Source: Macrostomum hystrix (lineage: Eukaryota; Platyhelminthes; Macrostomidae). From it: 64,000 nt of DNA. Every line of letters begins with the position of its first letter. Within the stretch, counting starts at the first letter, position 1. Shown piece after piece: positions 1 to 12,823 of this stretch. The DNA is taken from positions 17,308,001 through 17,372,000 of the forward strand of contig CATNEN010000038.1 of assembly GCA_950097015.1 (NCBI GenBank), given 5' to 3'. A program made the position numbers and the translations under genes. A model generated the notes under the pieces. It searched no databases. It saw nothing but the letters and a program-made list of their open reading frames with translations, and was not told where the DNA came from.

Positions 1-430
1 TTGGGGTGTTATGGAGTGGCGGGGCAATTAATATCATTTGACACTTCAAAGCCCTATCAGGCAGGGTTGGGGTTTTATGGGGTGGCGGGGCAATTAAAAT
101 CATTTGACACTTCAAAGCCCTATCAGGCAGGGTTGGGGTGTTATGGAGTGGCGGGGCAATTAAAATCATTTGACAATTCAAAGCCCTATCAGGCAGGGTT
201 GGGGTGTTATGGAGTGGCGGGGCAATTAAAATCATTTGACAATTCAAAGACCTATCAGGCAGGGTTGGGGTTTTATGGGGTGGCGGGGCAATTAATATCA
301 TTTGACACTTCAAAGCCCTATCAGGCAGGGTTGGGGTGTTATGGAGTGGCGGGGCTATTAAAATAGCTCGACACTCACTTCAAAGCCTTATCAGGCAGGT
401 TTGGGGTTTTATGGGGTGGCTGGGCTATTA
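1..430. repeat. 66-bp minisatellite, cut by window edge
   Basis: Six to seven units of 66 bp, each with the core GGGTTGGGGTGTTATGG. The unit is 22 codons, so one frame is open for 121 codons, but this is repeat and not a gene. It lies in the intron upstream of the first visible PAN exon. Confidence 0.95.
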
Positions 431-457
431 AAATCGTGCGACACTAATCTCTTTCAG

Positions 458-3400
458 CCCAGTTCAATCGACTCACTGGTCCAAATCGGTACATTGAGAG
501 CGCCGAGCAGACAGCGAATGTTGGCAGCGAGCTGGACTGTCTGCGCCGCTGTAACAGCCTGCTAATGCCGCCGTGCAACAGCGTGGCCTACTGTCCGGGC
601 TCAAAGTCCGGCTCCAATTGTCTGTTGAGCTCGTCATTTAAAAGGGACACGGAGAATCCGGACAAGACGCATCAGTGCTCCGTGTTGATTCGTAAGTTGA
701 GTAGCTGGGTGTGTTTGGTATCTACTGCATTCTCGAGTGGTTGCTAAATAAAGTGCTAATATTGTCCCTAATAGAATAATATGAACTCAGAATCGAAGGG
801 ATAATTGACCTTCTTGGGGGACAACTTACCAACGTAATGGATGATTGTCCAAGTCAAGGAAAATTTTCCAGCATATGGAATGGGGCTTTAAGATAATCTA
901 CATGATCTACACGATAATATTGTAAGTCGTCATCCCACCGCTGCCACCAGTGAAAGACAAGCCGAGAACGAGACACTGGCTTCAGGGGTAGGCCAACACT
1001 TGACGACTTAGAGGTCAATGCGCTCACTTATATTTATTTGACTTGGCATTGTACACTCGTAGATACAAATACAAAGTCAACCATCTTACAATCATCTTAC
1101 AAAATTATGGTTACAATAAGTAAAAAACCCTTAATCTTAACCCCAGGCCCAGTATCTGTTCTCCGTCCTGACGCGTTGGAACTTTCGTTGGAGACCGCGT
1201 TTGACCTTCTAGTGACCTACGTTGAAAGCGGCCTGTTCCAGGTGCCAATGGAGAGGATAACACCCGACACTGGCAAAATTGATATTGTCAACGTTTCGGC
1301 CATAGACATCGAGCAGTTCGAGGTGAGGCCGAATGTAGACCTGGCCTTAACAGGCCGTCACCTGTTCCAGTTTGAAGTAACAAAAAATGCCGGCATGCCG
1401 CCAACGAGGGCCCTACTGGACGCGCTCTCCGTTGACGACTGCGCCGAGGCTTGCCTTGGCAATTCAGATTTCGATTGCAAGTCTTTCACCTACTGTTACA
1501 ATGTTGGCCAGTGCTTACTGAACAACGAGTCACCGAGAGATCAACCGGGCAAAATTGTTCAAAGAGGACAGTGCAACCTCTACGACAGTGAGAAAATTTA
1601 ATTTTCTTGTGCCAAAGATCAGAGAGATTAGAATACTAAATGAATATTTGCGTCGACCTAATGTATCGAAGAATTCAAAGGAATATTTCGTGGGTGCTGA
1701 AAAATCTAGCCTGACGATAATTTGCTCACGGGGATGATGAATGATTTCATTGCTGCTTATTTTCCGATATTTAGTAGCCAGTCTTTGCTATAGAGCGGTA
1801 AAATCACTCCACACAAAAGTTTAGATTTGTGAACTGAACGACTCAGCAAATCTACCAACTCAACAGCTAGACATGTTTCCCATGAACCCTACCTATTGGC
1901 AGCAAATCTACCAACTCAACAGCTAGACATGTTTCCCATGAACCCTACCTATTGGCAGCAAATCTACCAATTCAACAGCTAGACATGTTTCCAATTAACC
2001 CTATCTATTGGCAGCAAATCTACCAACTCAACAGCTAGACATGTTTCCAATTAACCCTATCTATTGGCAGCAAATCTACCAACTCAACAGCTAGACATGT
2101 TTCCCATGAACCCTACCTATTGGCAGCAAATCTACCAATTCAACAGCTAGACATGTTTCCAATTAACCCTATCTATTGGCAGCAAATCTACCAATTCAAC
2201 AGCTAGACATGTTTCCAATTAACCCTATCTATTGGCAGCAAATCTACCAATTCAACAGCTAGACATGTTTCCAATTAACCCTATCTATTGGCAGCAAATC
2301 TACCAACTCAACAGCTAGACATGTTTCCAATTAACCCTATCTATTGGCAGCAAATCTACCAACTCAACAGCTAGACATGTTTCCCATGAACCCTAACTAT
2401 TGGCAGCAAATCTACCAATTCAACAGCTAGACATGTTTCCAATTAACCCTATCTATTGGCAGCAAATCTACCAATTCACCAGCTAGACATGTTTCTCATT
2501 AACCCAATCTATTGGCAGCAAATCTACCAATTCAACAGCTAGACTTGTTTCCAATTAACCCTATCTATTGGCAGCAACTCTACCAATTCAACAGCTAGAC
2601 TTGTCCATCATTCGCTAGTTACAACCTACTCATACAACCGATGCCACTAAACTCGCACCATTCTCACTAAGAAACCGAGCTGGGTCTATTCACGAAAGAG
2701 CCGGGCGTCTCTCGCCTAATTGACGTGCACAAGGACCTTCAACTGGTGGACACGGCCAGGGACTGCGCAGCCGCTTGCGTCGGCTCAGGCGCAGCCAAGC
2801 CGTGCCGCAGTTTCGACATCTGCGACTTCGGCGACGGCCTGAAGAAGTTCTGCTATTTGAGCGCCAGTCACAAGTCGGACGATTCAGCGAAATCAGAGGC
2901 CAATCTCAACTGTACTCACTATTCGAGATCTTTCACTACGGACTTCAAGCAGCAGTTCAAGCTCAACAGCCCGGACCTGTCTGCCTACTCGGCCACCTTC
3001 GCAGATCTCAACCTGGACTATTGTTCCAGGCGTTGCGTTGAAGATTACGGCGAGAAGTGCAACGGGCTTTATTACTGCGAGCCCTACAACGACAATCAGG
3101 CCAAGTCCTCGTGCAGCATTCGCGAGCCCGGCGTTGCCATGGTTACCAAATCGGGCGGCACCGGCGGACCGCCAGCTTGCGCTTATTATAGCCGTGAGTT
3201 ACCTAATATCCCACACCAGCTACCAATATCCCACACCAGCTACCAATATCCCACACCAGCTACCAATATCCCACACCAGCTACCAATATCCCACACCAGC
3301 TACCAATATCCCACACCAGCTACCAATATCCCACACCAGCTACCAATATCCCACACCAGCTACCAATATCCCACACCAGCTACCAATATCCCACACCAGC

Positions 3401-4770
3401 TACCAATATCCCACACCAGCTACCAATATCCCACACCAGCTACCAATATCCCACACCAGCTACCAATATCCCACACCAGCTACCAATATCCCACACCAGC
3501 TACCAATATCCCACACCAGCTACCAATATCCCACACCAGCTACCAATATCCCACACCAGCTACCAATATCCCACACCAGCTACCAATACCCCACACCAGC
3601 TACCAATATCCCACACCAGCTACCAATATCCCACACCAGCTACCAATATCCCACACCAGCTACCAATATCCCACACCAGCTACCAATATCCCACACCAGC
3701 TACCAATATCCCACACCAGCTACCAATACCCCACACCAGCTACCAATATCCCACACCAGCTACCAATATCCCACACCAGCTACCAATATCCCACACCAGC
3801 TACCAATATCCCACACCAGCTACCAATATCCCACACCAGCTACCAATATCCCACACCAGCTACCAATATCCCACACCAGCTACCAATATCCCACACGAGC
3901 ATTATCAATCTCAATCGAATTTCTGATAGCCTTGGCATAGGCATAGCTAACAAATCGAATCAAAATCGAATTAATTTGGCTGACAGCTTTAGACTTTAAA
4001 AAACGCTCTCGGCTTTGTTAAACATGTTTTACAATATTTGAATGGAAATACACCCAGGAGATCCCAGGAGATATCTACAGACAATCTAAAGACACAATCC
4101 CGGGAGATTTCTAGAGACAATCTAGAGACACAAGTATCCGTTGATATCTAGAGACAATCTAGAGACAGTATCCGATGGTATCTAGAGACAAAGTATCAGC
4201 AGATATCTAGAGACACAGTCTCAGGAGATATCTAGAGACACAGTCTCGGGAGACAAAGAGACAATCTAGAGACACAGTCTCAGGAGATTCTAGAGACAAT
4301 CTAAAGACACAATCCCGAGAGATTTCTAGAGACAATCAAGAGACAGTATCCGATGGTATCTAGAGACAAAGTATCAGCAGATATCTAGAGACACAGTCTC
4401 AGGAGATATCTAGAGACAGTCTCGGGAGACATCTAGAGACAATCTAGAGACACAGTCTCGGGAGACATCTAGAGATAATCTAAAGACATAATCCCGGGAG
4501 ATTTCTAGAGACAGTCAAGAGACACTCAAATATTCGCAATTGAACGCATCCGCAGGTCAATACGGCACCGACGGTTCCATCTGGATCGAGCGAAACGACA
4601 GCGTTAATCCCGGCGGAACAATCGGCATCTCGACGCTGGCCTTGGCTCTGTCAATTGTTGGTGTACTGCTATTCGGCCTACTTCTTGCCATGGGAGTGAT
4701 CGGTGTCTATCTGAAGTGCAAAGCTCGGTCATTGCAGATGGACGAACCCGGAGTACAGTTCAGTCGCTAA
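458..4770 (+). CDS. PAN/Apple-domain single-pass membrane protein (5' part missing)
   Basis: Exons read as 458-691, 1147-1587, 2672-3193 and 4556-4770 (stop TAA). All four acceptors and three donors are phase 1, so each exon is a symmetric module. Exon 458-691 carries a cysteine pattern of the type LDCLRRCN...CNSVAYCP...NCLLS...C, as in PAN/Apple folds. Exon 1147-1587 has a longer module with CAEACLGN, CKSFTYC and C..LYDS. Exon 2672-3193 holds two more modules (CAAACVGS...CRSFDIC; CSRRCVED...CNGLYYC). The last exon codes for a short stalk, one hydrophobic helix (from about IGISTLALALSIVG to GVIGVYLKC) and a tail of about 20 residues. PAN modules bind proteins or carbohydrates outside the cell, so an adhesion or receptor role is inferred; the ligand is unknown. 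The N-terminus and signal peptide lie before the window. Confidence 0.8.
692..1146 (+). other. PAN gene intron without array
   Basis: Intron between PAN exons 1 and 2, with donor GTAAGT and acceptor TTAACCCCAG. It contains unique AT-rich sequence and no tandem array, unlike the other introns of this gene. I see no further gene in it. Confidence 0.7.
1845..2605. repeat. 56-bp minisatellite
   Basis: About 13.5 units of 56 bp with core AACAGCTAGACATGTTTCC, in the PAN gene intron 1588-2671. Two variant unit types (CATGAACCCTACC and AATTAACCCTATC) alternate in blocks. Confidence 0.95.
3206..3897. repeat. 20-bp minisatellite
   Basis: About 34 nearly perfect units of 20 bp (TACCAATATCCCACACCAGC), with only a few single-base variants. 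The array starts about 12 bases after the donor at 3194 and gives open frames running out of the PAN exon, so intron retention would add a long Tyr/Pro/Thr repeat. Confidence 0.97.
4045..4535. repeat. Irregular TCTAGAGACA repeat
   Basis: Degenerate array of 18-25 bp units built on TCTAGAGACA with spacers such as CAGTCTCGGGAGA. It lies in the same intron as the 20-bp array and ends about 20 bases before the last PAN exon. Confidence 0.9.
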
Positions 4771-4966
4771 CGATCTGGCGACTCGAATTGAATTCATATT
4801 ATTACAGGCACTAGTTCGAGCAAGTGATCCATGTTTATTTTGCGCTCATATTTTAGATTTGATTTTAAAAACAACCCATTTGATTGTTTTTTAGCTTTTC
4901 TTGTCAATTTGTATCTTAAACGAACAATCTAGATTTCCTTTTTTCAGTGTTCCGATGTGTTCATCC

Positions 4967-4972
4967 AATAAA
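4967..4972 (+). terminator. Poly(A) signal of the PAN gene
   Basis: AATAAA about 197 bases after the stop codon, followed by an A-run. It is a plausible cleavage signal. Confidence 0.6.
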
Positions 4973-5039
4973 AAAAAGTTTTGGCGTTTCTTAAGAATAT
5001 AGAATTCCATTTTGTCTTTCTAAACTTTATAAACGCTTC

Positions 5040-5903
5040 GAATCGAAGCAGGAAACCACTGTAGCTTAGAATCGAAGCAGGAAACCACTGTAGCTTATAA
5101 TCGAAGCAGGAAACCACTGTAGGTTAGAATCGAAACAGGAAACCACTGTATCTTAGAATCGAAGCAGGGAACCACTGTAGCTTAGAATCGAAGCAGGAAA
5201 CCACTGTAGCTTAGAATCGAAACAGGAAACCACTGTAGCTTAGAAACGAAGCAGGGAACCACTGTAGCTTTAGAAACGAAGCAGGAAACCACTGTAGCTT
5301 AGAAACGAAGCAGGAAACCACTGTAGCTTAGAAACGAAGCAGGAAACCACTGTAGCTTAGAAACGAAGCAGGAAACCACTGTAGCTTAGAATCGAAGCAG
5401 GAAACCACTGTAGCTTAGAATCGAAGCAGGAAACAACTGTAGCTTAGAAACGAAGCAGGAAACCACTGTAGCTTAGAAACGAAGCAGGAAACCACTGTAG
5501 CTTAGAAGCGAAGCAGGAAACCACTGTAGCTTAGAAACGAAGCAGGAAACCACTGTAGCTTAGAAACGAAGCAGGAAACCACTGTAGCTTAGAAGCGAAG
5601 CAGGAAACCACTGTAGCTTAGAATCGAAGCAGGGAACCACTGTAGCTTAGAAACGAAGCAGGAAACCACTGTATCTTAGAATCGAAGCAGGAAACCACTG
5701 TATCTTAGAATCGAAGCAGGAAACCACTGTATCTTAGAATCGAAGCAGGGAACCACTGTATCTTAGAAACGAAGCAGGAAACCACTGTAGCTTAGAATCG
5801 AAGCAGGGAACCACTGTAGCTTAGAAACGAAGCAGGAAACCACTGTAGCTTAGAATCGAAGCAAGAAGCCACTGTAGCTTAGAATCGAAGCAAGAAGCCA
5901 CTG
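5040..5903. repeat. 29-bp minisatellite
   Basis: About 29 units of 29 bp with core GAAGCAGGAAACCACTGTAG, just downstream of the PAN gene poly(A) signal. Unit variants (AATCGAAG and AAACGAAG) are mixed. Confidence 0.95.
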
Positions 5904-6490
5904 TTTTTTAATTGTGTTTTTCAGACGGATTCATGGAAATTAAGCGTTACCTGAATTTAGAATTAAAATTTACGCAATCCATTTACGTATGCACTTTTAG
6001 ATTTACAGAATTGGTAAATATATACCTGAAATATGTGTTCTATGAAACCATTTATATTTTTTTAAAGTCAAAATAATTTGAAATTTCAGGGTGTTTAAAG
6101 TGCATGCCCATCAAGTAAAGTTAGCAATAAGAATAATTCTAAAATTAATTAGCCGAAAACAAACAAGATTAACTTAATCAAACTACGTCTTTACACATTA
6201 AGATGTACGTGTACAAAAACGAACACAGACATAGACAGGTGCAATCATTTACAGGTTAAAAACACAGGACATTAATTAAAGGCTTAATTAGTACTACAAC
6301 AGGAATTTCAATTAGCAAACTGAAAAGGTGTTATCACTGGGTTTTTACTGAGTTGCTATGTAATTTGATAATAATACATTTAGGCAACAAATGAATAATT
6401 AAAATTTGAATGATCTGACGAGTGATTTTATCATAGAAAAGTTTCATTTGTCAACGAGATTTCAGTTTTTAGTGTTTTTAGAAATACTGC
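5904..6490. other. Convergent intergenic, AT-rich
   Basis: Unique AT-rich sequence between the PAN gene (+) and the channel gene (-). I see no coding frame, RNA gene or other element. Confidence 0.6.
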
Positions 6491-6492
6491 TG

Positions 6493-7870
6493 GGAATCAC
6501 CTGTTCCCAAGATCCCATCACCTGTTACCAAGATCCCACCCCTGTTCCCAAGATCCCACTCCTGTTCCCAAGATCCTAGCATCTGTTCCCAAGATCCCAG
6601 CATCTGTTCCCAAGATCCTAGCATCTGTTCCCAAGATCCCAGCATCTGTTCCCAAGATCCTAGCATCTGTTCCCAAGATCCCAGCATCTGTTCCCAAGAT
6701 CCTAGCATCTGTTCCCAAGATCCCAGCACCTGTTCCCAAGATCCCAACACCTGTTCTCAAGATCCCACTCCTGTTCCCAAGATCCCACTCCTGTTCCCAA
6801 GATCCTAGCATCTGTTCCCATGATCCCAGCACCTGTTCCCAAGATCCCAACACCTGTTCTCAAGATCCCACTCCTGTTCCCAAGATCCCACTCCTGTTCC
6901 CAAGATCCTAGCATCTGTTCCCATGATCCCAGCACCTGTTCCCAAGATCCCAACACCTGTTCCCAAGATCCCACTCCTGTTCCCAAGATCCCACTCCTGT
7001 TCCCAAGATCCTAGCATCTGTTCCCATGATCCCAGCACCTGTTCCCAAGATCCCAACACCTGTTCCCAAGATCCCACTCCTGTTCCCAAGATCCCACTCC
7101 TGTTCCCAAGATCCTAGCATCTGTTCCCATGATCCCAGCACCTGTTCCCAAGATCCCAACACCTGTTCTCAAGATCCCACTCCTGTTCCCAAGATCCCAC
7201 TCCTGTTCCCAAGATCCTAGCATCTGTTCCCATGATCCCAGCACCTGTTCCCAAGATCCCAACACCTGTTCTCAAGATCCCACTCCTGTTCCCAAGGTCC
7301 CACTCCTGTTCCCAAGATCCTAGCATCTGTTCCCATGATCCCAGCACCTGTTCCCAAGATCCCAACACCTGTTCCCAAGATCCCACTCCTGTTCCCAAGA
7401 TCCCACTCCTGTTCTCAAGATCCCACTCCTGTTCCCAAGATCCCAACACCTGTTCCCAAGATCCCACTCCTGTTCCCATGATCCCAGCCCCTGTTCCCAA
7501 GATCCCACTCCTGTTCCCAAGATCCCACTCCTGTCCCCAAGATCCCACTCCTGTTCCCAAGATCCTAGCATCTGTTCCCAAGATCCCATTATCTGTTCCC
7601 AAGATCCTAGCATCTGTTCCCATGATCCCAGCACCTGTTCCCTGGATCCCAACACCTGTTTCCAAGATCCCACTCCTGTTCCCAAGATCCTAGCATCTGT
7701 TCCCATGATCCCAATACCTGTTCCCAAGATCTCAACACCTGTGCCCAAGATCCCGACACCTGTTCCCAAGATCGCAACACCTGTTCCCAAGTTCCCAACA
7801 CCTGTTCCCAAGATCGCACACATGTTCTCATTATCCCTCTCTTGTTCCTAGGACATCTGTTCCCAGGATC
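6493..7870. repeat. 20/21-bp minisatellite with 103-bp higher-order unit
   Basis: Units TGTTCCCAAGATCCCACTCC (20 bp) and a 21-bp form ending in AGCATC. From about 6820 to 7330 five units form a 103-bp block repeated nearly exactly about five times. The array lies 3' of the DEG/ENaC gene. Overlapping open frames on both strands are repeat artefacts. Confidence 0.96.
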
Positions 7871-7993
7871 GTAATATGCTTTTTCGCAATCTAACTACAT
7901 TACGAAATTCCAATGTTGAAAGTAATTTCAAGGTGACAGATATTTTTAATCTAGTTTAATTTGAATTTCCTGGTAATACCAACAGTAAATTAG

Positions 7994-10900
7994 CTATCTT
8001 TCATTCCTATCAGCGTTAGTAGTCCCATTGTGAGTCACGTGACCAATTGTGACAATGCTAGGCACCTCTTCGTCCAGCTCGAGGTCCATGCCGCGATTGA
8101 CGCTGTTCATCATTGAGCCGAGTCCAACCTGGTTGCCGGTCGGACAGTTGAACTGGTCGCTTCTCCGCAGGCTCTCCATAAAGCGCTCCTGATTCTGTAG
8201 GATGGTGTTGAATGCGAACAGGCGAAGGCAGAGCTCGATCATCTCGCACAGTGTTAACAGGCTCATGCCCAGGTATAGGCCGAGAATTCCGCCAATGTCT
8301 GACATCAGATCATAGACCTGGTAGGCCCAGTTCTCCTCGGTCAGCAGGCCCAGCCCGAGAGTGTCTCCGACGCGAATTTTTAAAGCTAAAAAATTCTGCG
8401 CTACGGAGCTGTCCTGACTCTCGTCTAGCCGGACATAGGCCTGGTACAGGTGCCAGTTTGTCTGGCGTAGAAACTCCCGATTGACATCCTGGACTGTTCT
8501 AGAAGTGCCATTCAGGTAGAATACATTCGATTGGAGCCATCTCTGCAGTAGGGGCTGCAGAAAGTCTCCGGTAGCGACTGGCCAAGCGTTCGACATGAAG
8601 CCGACAGTGTAGGTTCGAGTCAGGCAGTTTTCAATACAGCTCAGCGTGCGACTATCGTTTGTAACCAGAATCCGAGCCATTCTCAAACAGGTCTCATTGT
8701 CCAACAGGCTTTCGATGATCTGCGGCAGTCTGTAGGTTCCGTTGCTGCTCCGGTTGGTGACGTTGAACACTTCGCTGACGAGGTCGATGATAAAACCTGG
8801 ATCAGGACTGGACGAGTTCAGGTACAAATTTGACAGGTTGCCACGCCGCTGTTGGTTGACAAACTCGGAGCTGATTGGTTGGCTGGGATCAACGAATCCG
8901 CAGTGGTCCACCAAGTACTGCTGCATGGCTCCGATTCGACAATCAGTTGGCAGCTTGGTAAAGTTCTTCAACTCCGTCTTGCCGTTCCTCACAATCATGT
9001 AGCTCTTGGTGACATCCGGGTCGAGTCCGTTCTCCGCGCACTGCAGCTTGCGTGTACTCTTAGCGGTGTACTGCTGGTAGCGCACGTCTATGATGGTCTC
9101 CTGGTTGTTGGACGCCAGCACCGTCAGGCCATTGGTTGGATAACTGCCCGGCAAATGTACCATCACGGCAGCGCCACCGTTGGTCTGCATTTTGAACTCG
9201 TCACCTGCAGATGCGACCGGGGTCATCGTCAACCAGTGTCATCGTCTGCTTGTAGCTTATCAACCACAGAGCGACTTTTAAGGCGAAGTTGATTACTTGA
9301 ACACTTCCGTTAAACTCTGCAAATATGCGTTAACTTTTGCCATTTACCGTTAAATTCTGGCAAAATCCGTTAACTTCTGTTAACATCCGCTAATTGTATA
9401 GCTAGCATCCGTTAACTTCTGTTTATATCCGATAACTTCGGCTAACATCCGTTAACTTCTGTTAACATCCGTTAAATTCTGTTAACATCCGTTAACTATA
9501 TAGCTAACATCCGTTATTCTCTGTTAACATCCGCTAATTTTATAGCTAGTATCCGTTAACTTCTGTTTATATCCGATAACTTTATAGCTAACATCCGTTA
9601 ACTTTATAGCTAACATCCGTTAACTTTATAGCTAACATCCGTTAACTTTATAGCTAACATCCGTTAACTTTCTAGCTAACATCCGTTAACTTTATAGCTA
9701 ACATCCGTTAACTTTATAGCTAACATCCGTTAACTTTATAGCTAACATCCGTTAACTTTATAGCTAACATCCGTTAACTTTATAGCTAACATCCGTTAAC
9801 TTTATAGCTAACATCCGTTAACTTTATAGCTAACATCCGTTAACTTTATAGCTAACATCCGTTAACTTTATAGCTAACATCCGTTAACTTTATAGCTAAC
9901 ATCCGTTAACTTTATAGCTAACATCCGTTAACTTTATAGCTAACATCCGTTAACTTTATAGCTAACATCCGTTAACTTTATAGCTAACATCCGTTAACTT
10001 TATAGCTAACATCCGTTAACTTTATAGCTAACATCCGTTAACTTTATAGCTAACATCCGTTAACTTTATAGCTAACATCCGTTAACTTTATAGCTAACAT
10101 CCGTTCACTTCTGTTAAGATCCGTTAACTTCTGTTAAAATGCGGTAGCTTCTACCAACGTCCATTAACTTAATCCTTTATTTTAATTCAGTCTATTTAGA
10201 AAAACAAACAAATTGTCAAAATTTTCTAAATTTTGTAACTTCAGTTTTTGCTATTTTACTAATTTAGCACCGCTACTTGCTCGTGAAATGAAAAGAGACA
10301 TACGTCTGCTGTCTTTCCTAAGTCTCGCCTTGAAATTCTGTCACCTCAATACTCGGAGCAGGTTATTAATTAGGTAGCAAGCTAGATTGTTTCTATAGTC
10401 GCCTTTCTGTTGCTTTCAGCTGATGAAAATTACTACCTATATAATATTCAAACCGACCGTTTATAAGCAAGGAATTTTGAGGAATGTAACACAAAAAACT
10501 CTCGTTTCTTTCAAATTTCACCAGAACTGAAGTTTCACTTCACCTGAATCTAAAATTATATCACACCTGAAGTTTCCCTTCACCTGAATCTAAAATTATA
10601 TCACACCTGAAGTTTCACTTCACCTGAATCTAAAATTATATCACACCTGAAGTTTCACTTCACCTGAATCTAAAATTATATCACACCTGAAGTTTCCCTT
10701 CACCTGAATCTAAAATTATATCACACCTGAAGTTTCACTTCACCTGAATTTCCACTGCTTCTGAAGTTTGACTTCACCTGAAGTTCCACTGCTTCTGAAG
10801 TTTCCCTTCACCTGTATCTAAAATTACGAGTATATCACAACTGAAGTTTCACCTAAAATCTGAAGTTTTGTTTTACTCAACTCTCAAGAACTCGCAGGAA

Positions 10901-12823
10901 ATTAAATTTTCGCTTCTCTCAGTCTAAAGTAGATAAATTAGTCCTTAATAATAATAATAATTGCAGGAGGGCTGCAGGTAATGGCACATCATTTGGTGAC
11001 ACTAAACCCGCAGCCAGCGAGGTGGCAATTCTGCCCATTTCACTGTCTCCTGAGCACACACGCACACAGATACTGTACGCAGGCACACACTCACACAGCG
11101 GTGTACATCTGCCCTGACTTTCTCATCGTCAGGCAGTGTACACTCTCACTGTACATTTGAGGTTGGCCCTCAAGCTCGTAAATTGCACGACAAGCCCCCA
11201 AGCCTTCTCTCCGCGGCTGCGCCCCAAATGTGGCCCCGCGGCGGAATCGAGCTCAGGGACCTTGGTACGAGAGGCAGACGCGCCACTCGCCCCCAGTCAG
11301 CCCTCAGTCCAGCCTAATGATTACCTGACAAGTTCCCCAGAGCCGCAATGATATCCGGGTGTCTATTAATGGAGTCTGTAAACAGTACCACCTGTAACTC
11401 GTTCAAATCGTTCACAATAGTGCCGCGCCTCTCGCGAAATCTCTCCAGACTGAAGGTCAGGCAGGAGGGATGCGAGGTCAGGGTTGTGAGCTCGAAGTCC
11501 CGATGGTCGCAGGCCAGAGAGCCGAATGAGCACCTCAAGAGCATCTGCTTTGGGTCGGCCGTGAACTGGGATACCCGCTCCAAGCCGTATGTGTCACGGA
11601 TGACCAAATCTGAATGGATGTAATGGTTTATAGGTACGTGAAACCTGTTGATTTCTATTAAACAGTTTATCTCTTCTCCCTGTATCTCTTCTCCCTGCAT
11701 CTCTTCTCCCTGCATCTCCTCTCCCTGCATCTCTTCTCCCTGCATCTCTTCTCCCTGCATCTCTTCTCCCTGCATCTCTTCTCCCTGCATCTCTTCTCCC
11801 TGTATCTCTTCTCCCTGCATCTCTTCTCCCTGCATCTCTTCTCCCTGCATCTCTTCTCCCTGCATCTCTTCTCCCATCTATTCTCCCTGCATCTCTTCTC
11901 CCTGCATCTCTTCTCCCATCTATTCTCCCTGCATCTCTTCTCCCATCTATTCATCTATTCATCTAGAGCATCTATTCTCTCTACATCTAATCTCCAAGCA
12001 TCTATTCTCCAAACATCTATTCTCTACACCAATTCTACCTACATCTATTCACCCTACACCTATTCTCCCTACGTCAATTCTCCCAGCATCTCTTCTCCTG
12101 TCGAAATGTCCTATTTTTCAACACACTTCTTCCATGGAACTCACTGGGCAAATTGTACAGTCCATCGTCTTCCACCCTGAGCAAGCTGGTGTCGGATACG
12201 TAGTCGCCAAATTTCTCACTAAGATACTGTCGAACGCTTTTATTTAAAATATCTCTCACCTGTTGTATATCGTTGTAAAGTGGTTGAAAATCTCTATTAA
12301 CTTTATACCTAAGCGTTGTTGTTGAATTGTCGATGCTCGCAGTCTCCTGGTCGAAAATCTTACTAATTGCGAACATCATCCGATTGCACACTGTGACATC
12401 CGGATAGAGAAACCTGCTGCCTTTCGGATCGATTTTAGTTGTGATTGGCTCGTCTAAATATTTGAAAACCAGCGTCATCAGGTGGACGGAGAAGCCAACG
12501 ACTGCGCAGGTGATGAGAATCAGCCAACCGATTTGAAATGCCCTGACCGGATGATTCAACTTGTGAAATCCGTGCGCCGTTGTGCTGGCCGCGAAAAACT
12601 TCAACGTATCCACCCGCCTCCGCGGCTGTGGATGTTCGGCCAGCGTCTGACGCTGCGGCGGCGGCTGCGGCTGTCGCATATTATTTTCCCGCGTTCCTAT
12701 AAAATAACTTGATTCCCCATCTCTGCAACTCAATTCGCTCCTTTTATTCCGAGTGATCTGTGGAATTCTGTTCTCGTCATGCGCTATAACATAACTGAAA
12801 GGAAATCTATGGGAAAATTCCAC
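7994..12823 (-). CDS. DEG/ENaC family sodium channel subunit
   Basis: Three exons on the minus strand: 12823-12127, 11609-11325 and 9204-7994 (stop TAG). Both introns are phase 1 and the sum is 730 residues, normal for the amiloride-sensitive channel family. The intracellular N-terminus holds FAASTTAHGFHKL with the conserved His-Gly gating pair (about 84-85). TM1 is about 98-120 and is followed by YPDVTVCN. The Cys-rich extracellular region includes CSFGSLACDHRDF and MVHLPGSYP. TM2 is about 628-656 with the pore signature GLYLGMSLLTL. Each subunit would form one third of a trimeric Na+ channel in the plasma membrane; peptide-gated (FaNaC-like) and acid-sensing types cannot be told apart here. 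The first donor is the weak GTGTGT, chosen by phase. The start is uncertain: CCTTTCAG just after the chosen ATG could be an acceptor, with the true start in an upstream exon. Confidence 0.93.
9305..10165. repeat. 22-bp minisatellite
   Basis: About 38 units of 22 bp around CATCCGTTAACTTTATAGCT, very uniform in 9580-10100 and degenerate at both ends. Each unit carries the palindrome GTTAAC. It lies in the second DEG/ENaC intron (9205-11324). Confidence 0.96.
10515..10860. repeat. 40-bp minisatellite
   Basis: About eight units of 40 bp containing CACCTGAAGTTTCACTTCAC, itself a short imperfect dyad (GAAGTTTCACTTC). Same DEG/ENaC intron. Confidence 0.92.
10946..11297 (-). mobile_element. tRNA-derived SINE, copy 1 (minus)
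   Basis: On the minus strand the element starts near 11297 with a tRNA-like head: an A-box-like GCGAGTGGCGCGTCTGCC, then the B-box-like GAGCTCGATTCC. It runs through a unique body and ends in an ATT-repeat tail after CAGCCCTCCTGC. It matches copy 2 (50971-51344) over its whole length; I count 7 differences in about 92 bases near the tail. It lies in the DEG/ENaC intron, about 25 bases from the donor of exon 2. It is non-autonomous and presumably moved by a LINE elsewhere. Confidence 0.88.
11667..12085. repeat. 15-bp minisatellite
   Basis: About 20 good units of 15 bp (CCTGCATCTCTTCTC), then a degenerate tail to about 12085. It lies in the first DEG/ENaC intron. All frames are open because 15 is a multiple of 3. 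Confidence 0.95.

Noticed and set aside
3038-3999. Long Tyr/Pro/Thr reading frames continuing from a PAN exon
   Set aside because: The exon ends at a good donor (3194), and the rest is the 20-bp minisatellite, open in several frames because it has no stop words.
6478-7831. Many overlapping 60-180 codon frames on both strands
   Set aside because: They are all products of the 20/21-bp array; composition follows the unit and not codon use.
11136-11351. 71-codon plus-strand frame near 11.2 kb
   Set aside because: It lies in the SINE copy and antisense to a DEG/ENaC exon; no independent coding evidence.
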